From JBGVSA01 sp041807905 (GTDB lineage: Bacteria; Pseudomonadota; Gammaproteobacteria; Burkholderiales; Rhodocyclaceae), in assembly GCF_041807905.1 (NCBI RefSeq), contig NZ_JBGVSA010000030.1, positions 1-41,127 on the forward strand: DNA of 41,127 bases, in the 5' to 3' direction. Positions 34,159 to 41,127 of the stretch are shown here, in pieces. Each line of letters begins with the position of its first letter. The stretch's first letter is position 1. The position numbers and the translations under genes are program-made. Below the pieces are notes generated by a model, which did not search any database, had not been told where the DNA came from, and saw nothing but the letters and a program-made list of their open reading frames with translations.

Positions 34159-35345
34159 CATCCGCCGCTTTCTCTTCCCCCAAAGTACTGGGCAGCACGC
34201 CTCGCCGGCTACGACTGGTGAGCGCGCTGCTGCTGGCCACCGCCACCTGCTTCACCCAAGCCGGGCCCACGCTGGCCCAGGCGCCCGCTCCCGCCAACAA
34301 CGCGCCCGTCGCAGCAGCCGAACCGCCAAAGCCGCTGGCCGTGAGCCTGGTCCAGCCGCGCACCGAAATGTGGCCGGAGCGTATCGAAGTGCAGGGCGAC
34401 GTCATGCCGTGGCAGGAAATCCACATCAACGCCGAGATCGGCGGCCTGCGCCTGACCAGCATGCAGGTCAGCGTCGGAGATTTCGTGCGCAAGGGACAAG
34501 TACTGGCTTTGCTGGATACGGCCAGTGTCGAAGCCGAACTGGAAACCGTAAACGCCCAGCTCGTCGAAGCGGAGGCGGCGCAGACCCAGGCCGAAGCCAC
34601 CCTCGGACGCGCCAAGCGCCTGGTGGCCTCCGGCGGCGTCAGCCAGCAGGAACTGGCCGAATACGAAACCCAGCGGCAGACCGCCACGGCGCGCCTCGCC
34701 GCCGCTCGTGCGCGACTCAAGGCTCAGCAGCTCAAGCTGGACGCTGCCCGCCTGCTCGCACCCGATGACGGACTCATCTCGTCGAGCAGTATCGGCGAGG
34801 GCGACATCGTACGCGCGGGCACGGAACTGTTCCGCCTGATCCGGCAGGGTCGCCTCGAATGGCGGGCCGAAGTGCCAGGAGAAATCCTCTTGAAATTGGA
34901 GCCGGGCCAGGAGGTCACCATCAGCAGCCCGCTGGGCGACGAGGTCAAGGGTCGCGTGCGTCTGCTCTCGCCCACGATCGACCTGCGCACCCGCGCAGGG
35001 CTCGCCTACGTCGACCTGCCCGCGCAGTCGCGCTTCAAGGCCGGGCTGCGTGTCACCGGCAAACTCGTCACGCAGCGCAAGGCGCTGGTTCTTCCCGCCG
35101 CCGCCATTCAGCACGGCGATGGCGGCGAGCGCGTGTTCATCGTCGACGCTGCCAACACGCTGCGGGCCGTGAAGGTCGAGACGGGGCGCACACAGGCAGA
35201 CAAGGTGGAGATCACGAGCGAACTTGACCCACGAGCCCGTGTCGTAGCCCGCGATGTGAATGCGCTCAAGGCGGGGATCGCCGTGCGGGACACCGCAGCC
35301 ACCGACGCCAAGACCCAGGAATTCGCCAACACGAACCGTCCCTGA
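34155..35345 (+). CDS. Periplasmic adaptor (membrane fusion) protein of an exporter
   Basis: RND-type membrane fusion protein of 396 residues. An N-terminal signal (about 1-41, ending near TLAQA) is followed by a Pro/Ala stretch, then the biotinyl-lipoyl-like half with INAEIGGLRLTSMQVSVGDFVRKG... (split by a coiled coil at about 120-195), and the beta-barrel and membrane-proximal domains. The start ATG overlaps the previous stop (ATGA), so the two are co-translated. An RND permease gene would normally accompany this pair, yet the next plus-strand gene is 2.4 kb away and unrelated. The pump may be encoded elsewhere or lost. Substrate is unknown. Confidence 0.92.
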   Translation: MTSAAFSSPKVLGSTPRRLRLVSALLLATATCFTQAGPTLAQAPAPANNAPVAAAEPPKPLAVSLVQPRTEMWPERIEVQGDVMPWQEIHINAEIGGLRLTSMQVSVGDFVRKGQVLALLDTASVEAELETVNAQLVEAEAAQTQAEATLGRAKRLVASGGVSQQELAEYETQRQTATARLAAARARLKAQQLKLDAARLLAPDDGLISSSSIGEGDIVRAGTELFRLIRQGRLEWRAEVPGEILLKLEPGQEVTISSPLGDEVKGRVRLLSPTIDLRTRAGLAYVDLPAQSRFKAGLRVTGKLVTQRKALVLPAAAIQHGDGGERVFIVDAANTLRAVKVETGRTQADKVEITSELDPRARVVARDVNALKAGIAVRDTAATDAKTQEFANTNRP

Positions 35346-35399
35346 ACCTGCATCGCCAGGCGACGAAGTTCATTTAGGTCAAAGCGCAATACCGCGTGG

Positions 35400-35424
35400 A
35401 AAAACCCTGCCAGATTCGGCAAGG
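35400..35424 (-). terminator. Intrinsic terminator after the YjaB-like gene
   Basis: On the minus strand CCTTGCC / GGCAGGG (one G-T wobble) with a six-base loop is followed by TTTTT. It lies 23 bp beyond the stop. On the plus strand the pairing is poorer. Confidence 0.65.
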
Positions 35425-35447
35425 CTCTTTTGTCGTGCGCGCTCGAC

Positions 35448-35897
35448 TCAGGACACGCTCTGATCGGCCTCGCACAAATGCAGCAGCGGAAACGGTTGGC
35501 CTTGGGAATCCACTGGCGAACGTGCTGCCACCTTGAAGCCGTTCGCGAGATAGAAGGCGACGGCACCCGGATTCTGTTCGTTCACGTCCACCCGCAGCGG
35601 CCCCTTGAGCCGCCGCGCGTGCTCGACCATCAACTTGCCGCCGCCTTGCCCGAAATATGACGGCGCAATGAACAGGGCTTCGAGCTTGTTGCCATCCAGC
35701 CCCATGAATCCGACAGGTGCGGCCGTGTCCGAGCACAGCACCCACAACTCGAGGTTCGGTAACGCCATGTCGCGCACGAGGGGCAGCAAGGTTTGAATAT
35801 CTTGCTCGGACAGAAAGTCATGTGACGCGCGAACGGAACGCTGCCAGATATCCAGCAGCAATGAATGGTCTTGTCGTTGAGCGGGGCGAATCTGCAT
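35448..35897 (-). CDS. GNAT N-acetyltransferase, YjaB-like
   Basis: Acetyltransferase of 149 residues in the GNAT superfamily. It follows the YjaB pattern: IRPAQRQDHSLLLDIWQRSVRASHDFLS at the start, KLEALFIAPSYFGQGGGKLMVEHAR as the acetyl-CoA-binding motif A, and VNEQNPGAVAFYLANGFKVAARSPVD near the end. The acceptor substrate is unknown. The ATG at 35897 is chosen by similarity; there is no clear ribosome site, and a GTG 48 bp upstream is possible. It follows the PhnB-like gene by 123 bp on the same strand. Confidence 0.85.
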   Translation of the reverse strand: MQIRPAQRQDHSLLLDIWQRSVRASHDFLSEQDIQTLLPLVRDMALPNLELWVLCSDTAAPVGFMGLDGNKLEALFIAPSYFGQGGGKLMVEHARRLKGPLRVDVNEQNPGAVAFYLANGFKVAARSPVDSQGQPFPLLHLCEADQSVS

Positions 35898-35955
35898 GGA
35901 GTGTGGGGGGCACGGTAAAGCACCGTGTATATCACGGCACGCCACCCTATCGTCG

Positions 35956-35979
35956 GGCGCCCCGCGTCACCGGGGCGCC
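35956..35979 (-). repeat. Hairpin between PhnB-like and YjaB-like genes
   Basis: Perfect 9-bp stem GGCGCCCCG / CGGGGCGCC with a six-base loop, no T run on the minus strand. A second small inverted repeat CACGGT / ACCGTG lies at 35911-35927. Confidence 0.6.
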
Positions 35980-36020
35980 ACGATCCAGATGCAGACCGAA
36001 GAGCGTTGAAGCGCGAGGCG

Positions 36021-36500
36021 TCAGCCGCGCCGGGCGGCCTCGATGGTTGCGATGTCGATCTTCCGCATCGGCATCATCGCGTCGAACACGCGCTTGGCCG
36101 CAGCGCGATCAGGGTCGGCAATGGCCTCCATGAGTACTCGCGGGGTGATCTGCCACGACAGCCCCCATTTGTCCTTGCACCATCCGCACTCACTTTCCTG
36201 ACCGCCGTTACCAACGATGGCGTTCCACAAACGATCGGTTTCGGCCTGATCTTCCGTCGAAACCTGGAACGAAAATGCCTCGCTGTGCTTGAACTCCGGC
36301 CCGCCATTGAGCCCGATGCAAGGGATGCCGATCACGGTGAACTCAACCACCAGGACATTGCCCTCCTTGCCCGCGGGATAGTCGCCGGGCGCACGGATGA
36401 CAGCTTTGACCTCACTATCCGGAAAGGTCTTGGCGTAGAACTCGGCGGCCTCCAGCGCGGTGCCGTCATACCACAGGCAAATCGTGTTCTTGCTGATCAC
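36021..36500 (-). CDS. PhnB-like VOC-family protein
   Basis: Vicinal-oxygen-chelate fold protein of 159 residues, of the type often labelled 3-demethylubiquinone-9 3-methyltransferase-like or PhnB. Recognisable parts are NTICLWYDGTALEAAEFYAKTFPDSEV at the start, IGLNGGPEFKHSEAFSFQV in the middle and CGWCKDKWGLSWQITPRVL. The methyltransferase label is not supported by any known activity. The start is a GTG with GGAGA a few bases upstream, giving the usual family length; the frame is open a further 102 bp. Expected metal ligands of the VOC fold are not all evident, so it may be a binding protein. Confidence 0.82.
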   Translation of the reverse strand: MISKNTICLWYDGTALEAAEFYAKTFPDSEVKAVIRAPGDYPAGKEGNVLVVEFTVIGIPCIGLNGGPEFKHSEAFSFQVSTEDQAETDRLWNAIVGNGGQESECGWCKDKWGLSWQITPRVLMEAIADPDRAAAKRVFDAMMPMRKIDIATIEAARRG

Positions 36501-36663
36501 ATTCGTCTCCCCATCGGTGACTGATACATGCAGGTCGCCATGCAGCCCGTTCGCCAGCAAACGACGTTCCCCGAAGCAGGTCCGTCGCGCCGCATATGCC
36601 ACGTCAACGATAGTAGACGGCGTGCCCGCCGGCTCAGTCTTGCAGCACCACCAGACAACTCCC

Positions 36664-36685
36664 GAGCAGCGGGCCTGCGCCGCTC
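36664..36685 (-). repeat. Hairpin at the end of the DUF4349 gene
   Basis: GAGCAGCG / CGCCGCTC, eight pairs on the minus strand with one G-T wobble, overlapping two bases of the stop codon. No T run follows. Confidence 0.45.
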
Positions 36686-37550
36686 ACTCCGCCTTTCTTG
36701 CCGCCCTGCGCTCCCGCCGACGGCGCAAGGCACGGGCCAGCAGCCAGACCACCGGAACGACGATCACCAGCCACGGCACCACAGCGGCGACAAAGATGAT
36801 CAAGGAGCCGACGCTGCCCAGGAACACCTCCGCCATGTTGTCCCACGCCTCGCGCAGCGGCGACACCTTGCCGGCATCGATGAAACGGCCGCGCGCAACG
36901 AACCGCAGGGTGACTTCGGTCTTCTCCGTCTCGGCGGCCAGCGCTTTGCGCACGCCGGCCAGCGAATCGATCTGCGATTGCGTATCGGCCAGTTGGCGCT
37001 CGACCTCCAGCACGTCCTTGAGCGGGCCGGCGCGGTTCTGCAGCATGGCGCGCAAGCGATCGCGAAGTTCGGTCATGTTGCGGATGCGCGCTTCGACGTC
37101 GATGACCTCGGCGGTCTTGTCCTCGCTGGTCATGGTCGAGGCCACGACCGAACCGCTCTGTTCGGCGGCGTGAAGGAGTTCGTCAAGCTTGTCGGGGGCG
37201 ATGCGCACGCGCAGCACACCTTGCGGCGAGCCACCATCGCGGCTGCGGGCGAAAGAGCCTTCGAGGATGTCGCACTGCAACTCGCGGCAGCGCGCGAAAA
37301 CGCCTTTCCAACTCTGCTCGAGGGTATCGGCATCATTCTCGACGGTCAGCGCGTACTTGAGCGCAATGTACCGCCGGGCCGGCGCTTCGCTGGCTGCCGG
37401 GGCGGCCGTGCGGGCATCAGCCAACACCGCTTCCGATGGGGCCGGCGCCGCCATGGCTGGCGCTTCGTGTCGTTGGCCGCATGCTGCGAGCGCCGTCAGG
37501 GCAAGGACAATGCCGAGGCAGCGACGCCCCTGGCGAAAGAGGAATGTCAT
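36684..37550 (-). CDS. DUF4349 lipoprotein with C-terminal membrane anchor
   Basis: Cell-envelope protein of 289 residues and unknown function. The N-terminus is a lipoprotein signal with LAAC (Cys24). An Ala/Pro-rich stretch (25-60) leads to the DUF4349 region, with VRIAPDKLDELLHAA, VEARIRNMTELRDRLRAML and a helical, probably coiled-coil, part DVLEVERQLADTQSQIDSLAG. A transmembrane helix near 247-273 (SLIIFVAAVVPWLVIVVPVVW) is followed by a very basic tail. The ATG follows GGAGATTCCAC. It is divergent from the decarboxylase gene across 279 bp and is followed 183 bp later by the PhnB-like gene. Confidence 0.85.
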   Translation of the reverse strand: MTFLFRQGRRCLGIVLALTALAACGQRHEAPAMAAPAPSEAVLADARTAAPAASEAPARRYIALKYALTVENDADTLEQSWKGVFARCRELQCDILEGSFARSRDGGSPQGVLRVRIAPDKLDELLHAAEQSGSVVASTMTSEDKTAEVIDVEARIRNMTELRDRLRAMLQNRAGPLKDVLEVERQLADTQSQIDSLAGVRKALAAETEKTEVTLRFVARGRFIDAGKVSPLREAWDNMAEVFLGSVGSLIIFVAAVVPWLVIVVPVVWLLARALRRRRERRAARKAE

Positions 37551-37747
37551 GTGGAATCTCCCGGGTTTCACTGCGAATGTCTCCGACTCGCGCGGCCGGT
37601 GCGCGGGCATGGCAGTCGAAGACAGGCTGACTATAGAGAGGAGTCGGCGGCAACAACCCGGCCGCCGTCAATCGGCATGCGGGGCCGGCCCGCACACGAT
37701 CGGCCCGGATGCAACAAAAATCAAACGCGCACGGCCCGGTGTGTGCG

Positions 37748-37829
37748 CTATCATGCGCGCTTCCCGCGGCGGCCCCTGTTGGCCGCGTTTTTCTTTTGTC
37801 TTGCCATTTGCGATTCGAGGCGAGCCGAC
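37748..37829 (+). promoter_or_regulatory. Attenuator-like leader of the decarboxylase gene
   Basis: TATCAT (37748-37753) is a possible -10, though no good -35 precedes it. Just after it lies a hairpin (CGCGGC 37764-37769 with GCCGCG 37781-37786; an alternative pairing uses GGCC / GGCC) followed by TTTTTCTTTT (37787-37796). That is the form of an intrinsic terminator, placed 33 bp before the decarboxylase ATG and with no plus-strand gene upstream for 2.4 kb. The rest of the 279-bp gap (37551-37747) shows nothing recognised. Confidence 0.5.
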
Positions 37830-40082
37830 ATGCGTTTTCACTTCCCCATTTTCATCATCGACGAGGACTTCCGCTCGGAAAACGCCAGCGGCTTCGGCAT
37901 TCGGGCGCTGGCCAAGGCGATCGAAGACGAAGGCATGGAGGTCCTGGGCGTCACCAGCTACGGTGATCTGTCTTCCTTCGCTCAGCAGCAGTCGCGCGCC
38001 TCGTGCTTCATCCTGTCGATCGATGACGAAGAGTTCTCCTCCGACGAGGCCGACTCGACCATCGCCGAGCTGCGCGCCTTCGTCGAAGAGATCCGCTTCC
38101 GCAACGCCGAGATCCCCATCTTTCTCTATGGCGAAACACGCACTTCGCGCCACATCCCCAACGATGTGCTGCGCGAACTGCACGGCTTCATCCATATGTT
38201 CGAAGACACGCCCGAGTTCATCGCTCGCTACGTGGTGCGCGAAGCCAAGGCCTATCTCGATTCGCTGCCGCCGCCGTTCTTCCGCGCGCTGACGCATTAC
38301 GCATCCGACGGGTCGTACTCGTGGCACTGCCCGGGACACTCGGGCGGCGTAGCCTTCCTGAAGAGCCCGGTCGGCCACATGTTCCACCAGTTCTTTGGCG
38401 AGAACATGCTGCGCGCCGACGTCTGCAACGCCGTCGACGAACTCGGCCAACTGCTCGACCACACCGGTCCGGTGGCCGCATCCGAGCGCAACGCCGCGCG
38501 CATCTTCCACTCCGACCACCTGTTCTTCGTCACCAACGGCACCTCCACGTCCAACAAGATCGTGTGGCACTCGACGGTAGCGCCGGGCGACATCGTGGTG
38601 GTCGACCGCAACTGTCACAAGTCGATCCTGCACGCGATCATCATGACGGGCGCGATCCCCGTCTTCCTGATGCCCACGCGCAACCACTACGGCATCATCG
38701 GGCCAATCCCGAAGAGCGAGTTCAAGTGGGAGAACATCCAGAAGAAGATCGCCAAGAACCCGTTCGCCACCGACAAGAACGCCAAGCCGCGCGTGCTCAC
38801 CATCACGCAGAGCACATATGACGGCGTGGTGTACAACGTCGAAGAGATCAAGGAAGAACTCGACGGCAAGATCGATACGCTGCATTTCGACGAAGCCTGG
38901 CTGCCGCACGCCGCCTTCCACGACTTTTACGGCGACTACCACGCCATCGGCGAAGGTCGCCCGCGCTGCAAGGACTCGATGGTGTTCGCCACGCAATCCA
39001 CGCACAAGTTGCTGGCCGGTCTGTCGCAGGCTTCGCAGATTCTCGTGCAGGACTCGGAGACGCGCCACCTCGACATGCACGCCTTCAACGAGGCGTATCT
39101 GATGCACACCTCCACCAGCCCGCAGTACGCCATCATCGCCTCGTGCGACGTGGCCGCCGCAATGATGGAATCGCCTGGAGGCACCGCGCTGGTCGAAGAG
39201 TCGATCCAGGAAGCGATGGAATTCCGCCGCGCCATGCGCAAGGTCGACGAGGAATGGGGCACCGACTGGTGGTTCAAGGTGTGGGGCCCGGATTACCTCG
39301 CCGAAGACGGCATGGGCACGCGCGAACACTGGACGCTCAAGGCCAACGAACGCTGGCACGGCTTCGGCAACCTCGCCGAAGGCTTCAACGTGCTCGACCC
39401 GATCAAGGCCACCATCATCACTCCGGGGCTGGACGTCGACGGCGACTTCGATGACAGCGGCATTCCAGCCGGCATCCTCACCAAGTATCTGGCCGAGCAC
39501 GGCATCGTGGTCGAGAAGACCGGCCTGTATTCGTTCTTCATCATGTTCACCATCGGCATCACCAAGGGCCGCTGGAACACGCTGGTGACCGAACTGCAGC
39601 AATTCAAGGACGACTACGACAAGAACCAGCCGCTGTGGCGCATCATGCCGGAGTTCGTGGCCAAGTATCCGCGCTACGAGCGCATCGGCCTGCGCGAGCT
39701 GTGCCAGCAGATCCATGACGTCTACAAGCAGCACGACGTGGCCCGCCTGACCACCGAGATGTACCTGTCGGACATGGTCCCGGCCATGCGTCCGGCCGAC
39801 GCGTGGAGCCGCATGGCGCACCGCGAGATCGAACGCGTGTCGATCGACGAACTCGAAGGTCGCATTACTGCCATGCTGGTAACGCCCTATCCGCCGGGCA
39901 TTCCGCTGCTGATCCCGGGCGAGTGCTTCAACAAGACGATCGTCGACTACCTGAAGTTCGCCCGCACCTTCAACGAACGCTTCCCCGGTTTCGAAACCGA
40001 CATCCACGGTCTGGTGAAGGAAGTGCGGGAAGACGGTAGCGTGCGGTATGGTGTGGATTGCGTCGTCGATAAGACGCGATAG
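37830..40082 (+). CDS. Orn/Lys/Arg decarboxylase, PLP-dependent large form
   Basis: Fold-type I PLP decarboxylase of 750 residues acting on a basic amino acid. The N-terminal wing/receiver-like domain (about 1-130) is followed by the PLP domain with SWHCPGHSGGVAF, FVTNGTSTSNKIVW, LHFDEAWLPHAAF and the Schiff-base Lys393 in TQSTHKLLAG. The C-terminal domain ends with VTPYPPGIPLLIPGE. Length and layout fit AdiA, LdcC/CadA and SpeC alike; the substrate cannot be fixed from these motifs. A GAGG about ten bases upstream supports the ATG; the open frame runs far upstream but without protein-like sequence. It could make polyamines or serve acid resistance. No antiporter or speE lies adjacent. Confidence 0.93.
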   Translation: MRFHFPIFIIDEDFRSENASGFGIRALAKAIEDEGMEVLGVTSYGDLSSFAQQQSRASCFILSIDDEEFSSDEADSTIAELRAFVEEIRFRNAEIPIFLYGETRTSRHIPNDVLRELHGFIHMFEDTPEFIARYVVREAKAYLDSLPPPFFRALTHYASDGSYSWHCPGHSGGVAFLKSPVGHMFHQFFGENMLRADVCNAVDELGQLLDHTGPVAASERNAARIFHSDHLFFVTNGTSTSNKIVWHSTVAPGDIVVVDRNCHKSILHAIIMTGAIPVFLMPTRNHYGIIGPIPKSEFKWENIQKKIAKNPFATDKNAKPRVLTITQSTYDGVVYNVEEIKEELDGKIDTLHFDEAWLPHAAFHDFYGDYHAIGEGRPRCKDSMVFATQSTHKLLAGLSQASQILVQDSETRHLDMHAFNEAYLMHTSTSPQYAIIASCDVAAAMMESPGGTALVEESIQEAMEFRRAMRKVDEEWGTDWWFKVWGPDYLAEDGMGTREHWTLKANERWHGFGNLAEGFNVLDPIKATIITPGLDVDGDFDDSGIPAGILTKYLAEHGIVVEKTGLYSFFIMFTIGITKGRWNTLVTELQQFKDDYDKNQPLWRIMPEFVAKYPRYERIGLRELCQQIHDVYKQHDVARLTTEMYLSDMVPAMRPADAWSRMAHREIERVSIDELEGRITAMLVTPYPPGIPLLIPGECFNKTIVDYLKFARTFNERFPGFETDIHGLVKEVREDGSVRYGVDCVVDKTR

Positions 40083-40105
40083 ATATTCGCGCCGATCGGC
40101 ACACG

Positions 40106-40138
40106 AAAACGCGGCCCATGGGCCGCGTTTTGTTTTTG
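40106..40138 (+). terminator. Intrinsic terminator after the decarboxylase gene
   Basis: A perfect 26-bp palindrome (40106-40131) with core CGCGGCCCATGGGCCGCG and AAAA/TTTT ends, followed by GTTTTTG. Confidence 0.9.
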
Positions 40139-40158
40139 TGGTGCCGAGCGAAGCACCT

Positions 40159-40293
40159 TTACTGAGCGCCGAGCATGTGACGGAGGGGGCTCGCAAATGC
40201 CGTGCGCGATTCGACAACGCTGTCGGAGACCGCAACAGAAGCACAGGCCGACACCATTGCGGCCAATATTGCATGTTGAATGACACCCTTCAT
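40159..40293 (-). CDS. Putative 44-residue exported peptide or small lipoprotein
   Basis: Short ORF with a well-placed ribosome site (GGAAGGAAATACGG before the ATG). The product begins MKGVIQHAILAAMVSACASV, a basic N-terminus and hydrophobic core with VSAC resembling a lipobox; alternatively a signal peptidase I site follows ASVAVSDS. The mature part is only about 20-25 residues. I do not recognise it. It faces the decarboxylase terminator, and the stretch upstream of it (40294-40532) holds nothing else recognised. Confidence 0.4.
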   Translation of the reverse strand: MKGVIQHAILAAMVSACASVAVSDSVVESRTAFASPLRHMLGAQ

Positions 40294-40532
40294 CCGTATT
40301 TCCTTCCAGATACGCCAATGTGAATCGGGCATCCCGCCCGCAGAGGCGAGCGTATTCGATGCAACGACATCACCCGTGGCGAAAGATAGTGGTCCTGCTG
40401 CGGACGCATGCGTGCCGATCACGGAAGAGCGACAAATGCACATGACATGTTCGCTCGCATCCACGATGCACATACCGCAGACGCGGCTCCTCGCCCAATG
40501 ACGTCGCCTCACAGGCCATATGGGACTCCGTA

Positions 40533-40821
40533 CTAAGCCCCCTCTTTGCCTAGCACGAATCTCGTTCCGACTTGAATATCCACGCCGTCGTACCACCTAA
40601 CGCTCAGTCCGGCGCGGAGAATCCTGTTCATCACGTCTCTCCCAAGTGAATTCCCTCCTCCCCCAGCTCCACGTGAAGCGGAGGGACACCAGATCATTCC
40701 TGCGGGAACCATCGCGCCATTGATTCGACGCAATCGGCATATGCAAAAGGAAAACTCCTACACAAACGGCGCAAGACACCATGGCGGCGATGCCGGCGCT
40801 ATTGATTCGCGCAACAAACAA
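40533..40821 (-). pseudogene. Possible frameshifted small membrane or exported protein gene
   Basis: Two overlapping minus-strand frames look like halves of one gene. The first (40821 down to the G5 run) has a hydrophobic stretch MVSCAVCVGVFLLHMPIA and then DLVSLRFTWSWG. The second continues NSLGRDVMNRILRAGLSV and ends RFVLGKEGA. A single-base difference in a five-C run at 40660-40664 would join them into an 82-residue protein from the ATG at 40782. No ribosome site was seen. The family is not recognised; it could also be non-coding. Confidence 0.25.
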
Positions 40822-40823
40822 TA

Positions 40824-40868
40824 CAGACCAAAGGGTGTAAGGCGTTTCTCACTGCAGACCAAGGGTGT
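40824..40868. repeat. Short direct repeat
   Basis: CAGACCAAAGGGTGT (40824-40838) and CAGACCAAGGGTGT (40855-40868) lie 31 bp apart, differing by one A. The stretch 40822-41037 otherwise shows no recognised gene or signal. Confidence 0.5.
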
Positions 40869-41037
40869 TGGCTCTTTTGTAACAAGTGCCGCATACGCCC
40901 ATGACACGCATCAAATGACTGACGTTCACATAGGGCTGTGATGTTGATCGGCACGTAGGCGCCCAATACCCTGCATCGCACAAGGTTGCGCCGCTAAGAC
41001 GGTGTAGCCCACAAAAACAAACGGGGCAGGATCACTG

Positions 41038-41127
41038 ATGATGGGTAGGGGAAAGCACGCACGCGCGTGGGCGGTCGGTAGCGGCCTTGTATTGTCTTGC
41101 GCGTCCGTGATGGCGCAGGTGCCGAAT
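41038..41127 (+). CDS. N-terminus of an exported protein (cut by window end)
   Basis: Thirty codons open at the window edge. ATG-ATG (41038 and 41041) follows AGGATCACTG, a reasonable ribosome site. The peptide begins MMGRGKHARAWAVGSGL and continues VLSCASVMAQVPN: basic n-region, hydrophobic core and a signal peptidase I site after VMA. LSC followed by Ala could alternatively be a lipobox. The mature protein is outside the window, so its family is unknown. Confidence 0.55.
   Translation, partial: MMGRGKHARAWAVGSGLVLSCASVMAQVPN

Noticed and set aside
36021..36500. Ubiquinone methyltransferase
   Set aside because: The common database label for this family is not supported by a SAM-binding motif; the sequence fits the VOC fold.
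36528..37829. Upstream extension of the decarboxylase frame by 434 codons
   Set aside because: It runs antisense to the VOC and DUF4349 genes, has no domain pattern, and the family N-terminus begins at 37830.
37668..40286. 872-codon open frame on the minus strand opposite the decarboxylase
   Set aside because: Same antisense effect; His/Val/Asp-rich sequence with no family resemblance.

Overview
The window is about 41 kb of GC-rich chromosomal DNA. Gene content and order point to a beta-proteobacterium of the order Burkholderiales (Burkholderia, Pandoraea or Ralstonia type). Evidence includes a pyruvate dehydrogenase whose E3 carries its own lipoyl domain, a beta-proteobacterial proteasome homologue, a PhaA-type thiolase, a psd-pssA-leuA run and BPSS1780-like membrane proteins. 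Nearly all of it is ordinary, densely packed core genome. No rRNA, tRNA, CRISPR array, prophage or insertion sequence was recognised. The genus was not established.

Layout. 1-8.4 kb (minus strand): aceE-aceF-[proteasome homologue]-lpdA-phaA, taking pyruvate to acetyl-CoA and on to acetoacetyl-CoA. 8.4-11.6 kb (plus): a divergent three-PAS sensor kinase and a FixJ-type response regulator, separated from aceE by a 534-bp region holding TGCAACA repeats. 11.7-16.5 kb: an unknown lipoprotein, tldD, dapB, bamE, fur and the monothiol glutaredoxin grxD. 16.6-22.8 kb (plus): two tandem membrane proteins, then nadD-rsfS-[class II amidotransferase]-rlmH-maf and trhP. 22.8-27.1 kb (minus): a complete L-rhamnonate catabolic operon rhmD-rhmT-rhmA-rhmR with a candidate operator upstream. 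27.5-30.5 kb (minus): psd-pssA-leuA. 30.7-32.4 kb (plus): apbC and dcd. 32.7-35.3 kb (plus): an outer-membrane factor and a periplasmic adaptor with no inner-membrane pump beside them. 35.4-37.6 kb (minus): DUF4349 lipoprotein, PhnB-like protein and YjaB-like acetyltransferase. 37.8-40.1 kb (plus): a large PLP-dependent basic amino acid decarboxylase behind an attenuator-like hairpin. 40.1-41.1 kb: a sparse stretch with a tiny exported ORF, a probable frameshifted remnant and the first 30 codons of an exported protein.

The most noteworthy items are the proteasome-like Ntn hydrolase inside the pyruvate dehydrogenase operon, the repeat array between that operon and the two-component system, unique GC-rich hairpins in most long intercistronic spacers, the attenuator-like leader of the decarboxylase, and the OMF-adaptor pair lacking a pump. 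Family assignments rest on motifs and remembered family sequences; no search was run. Most promoters and operators are inferences from sequence pattern.
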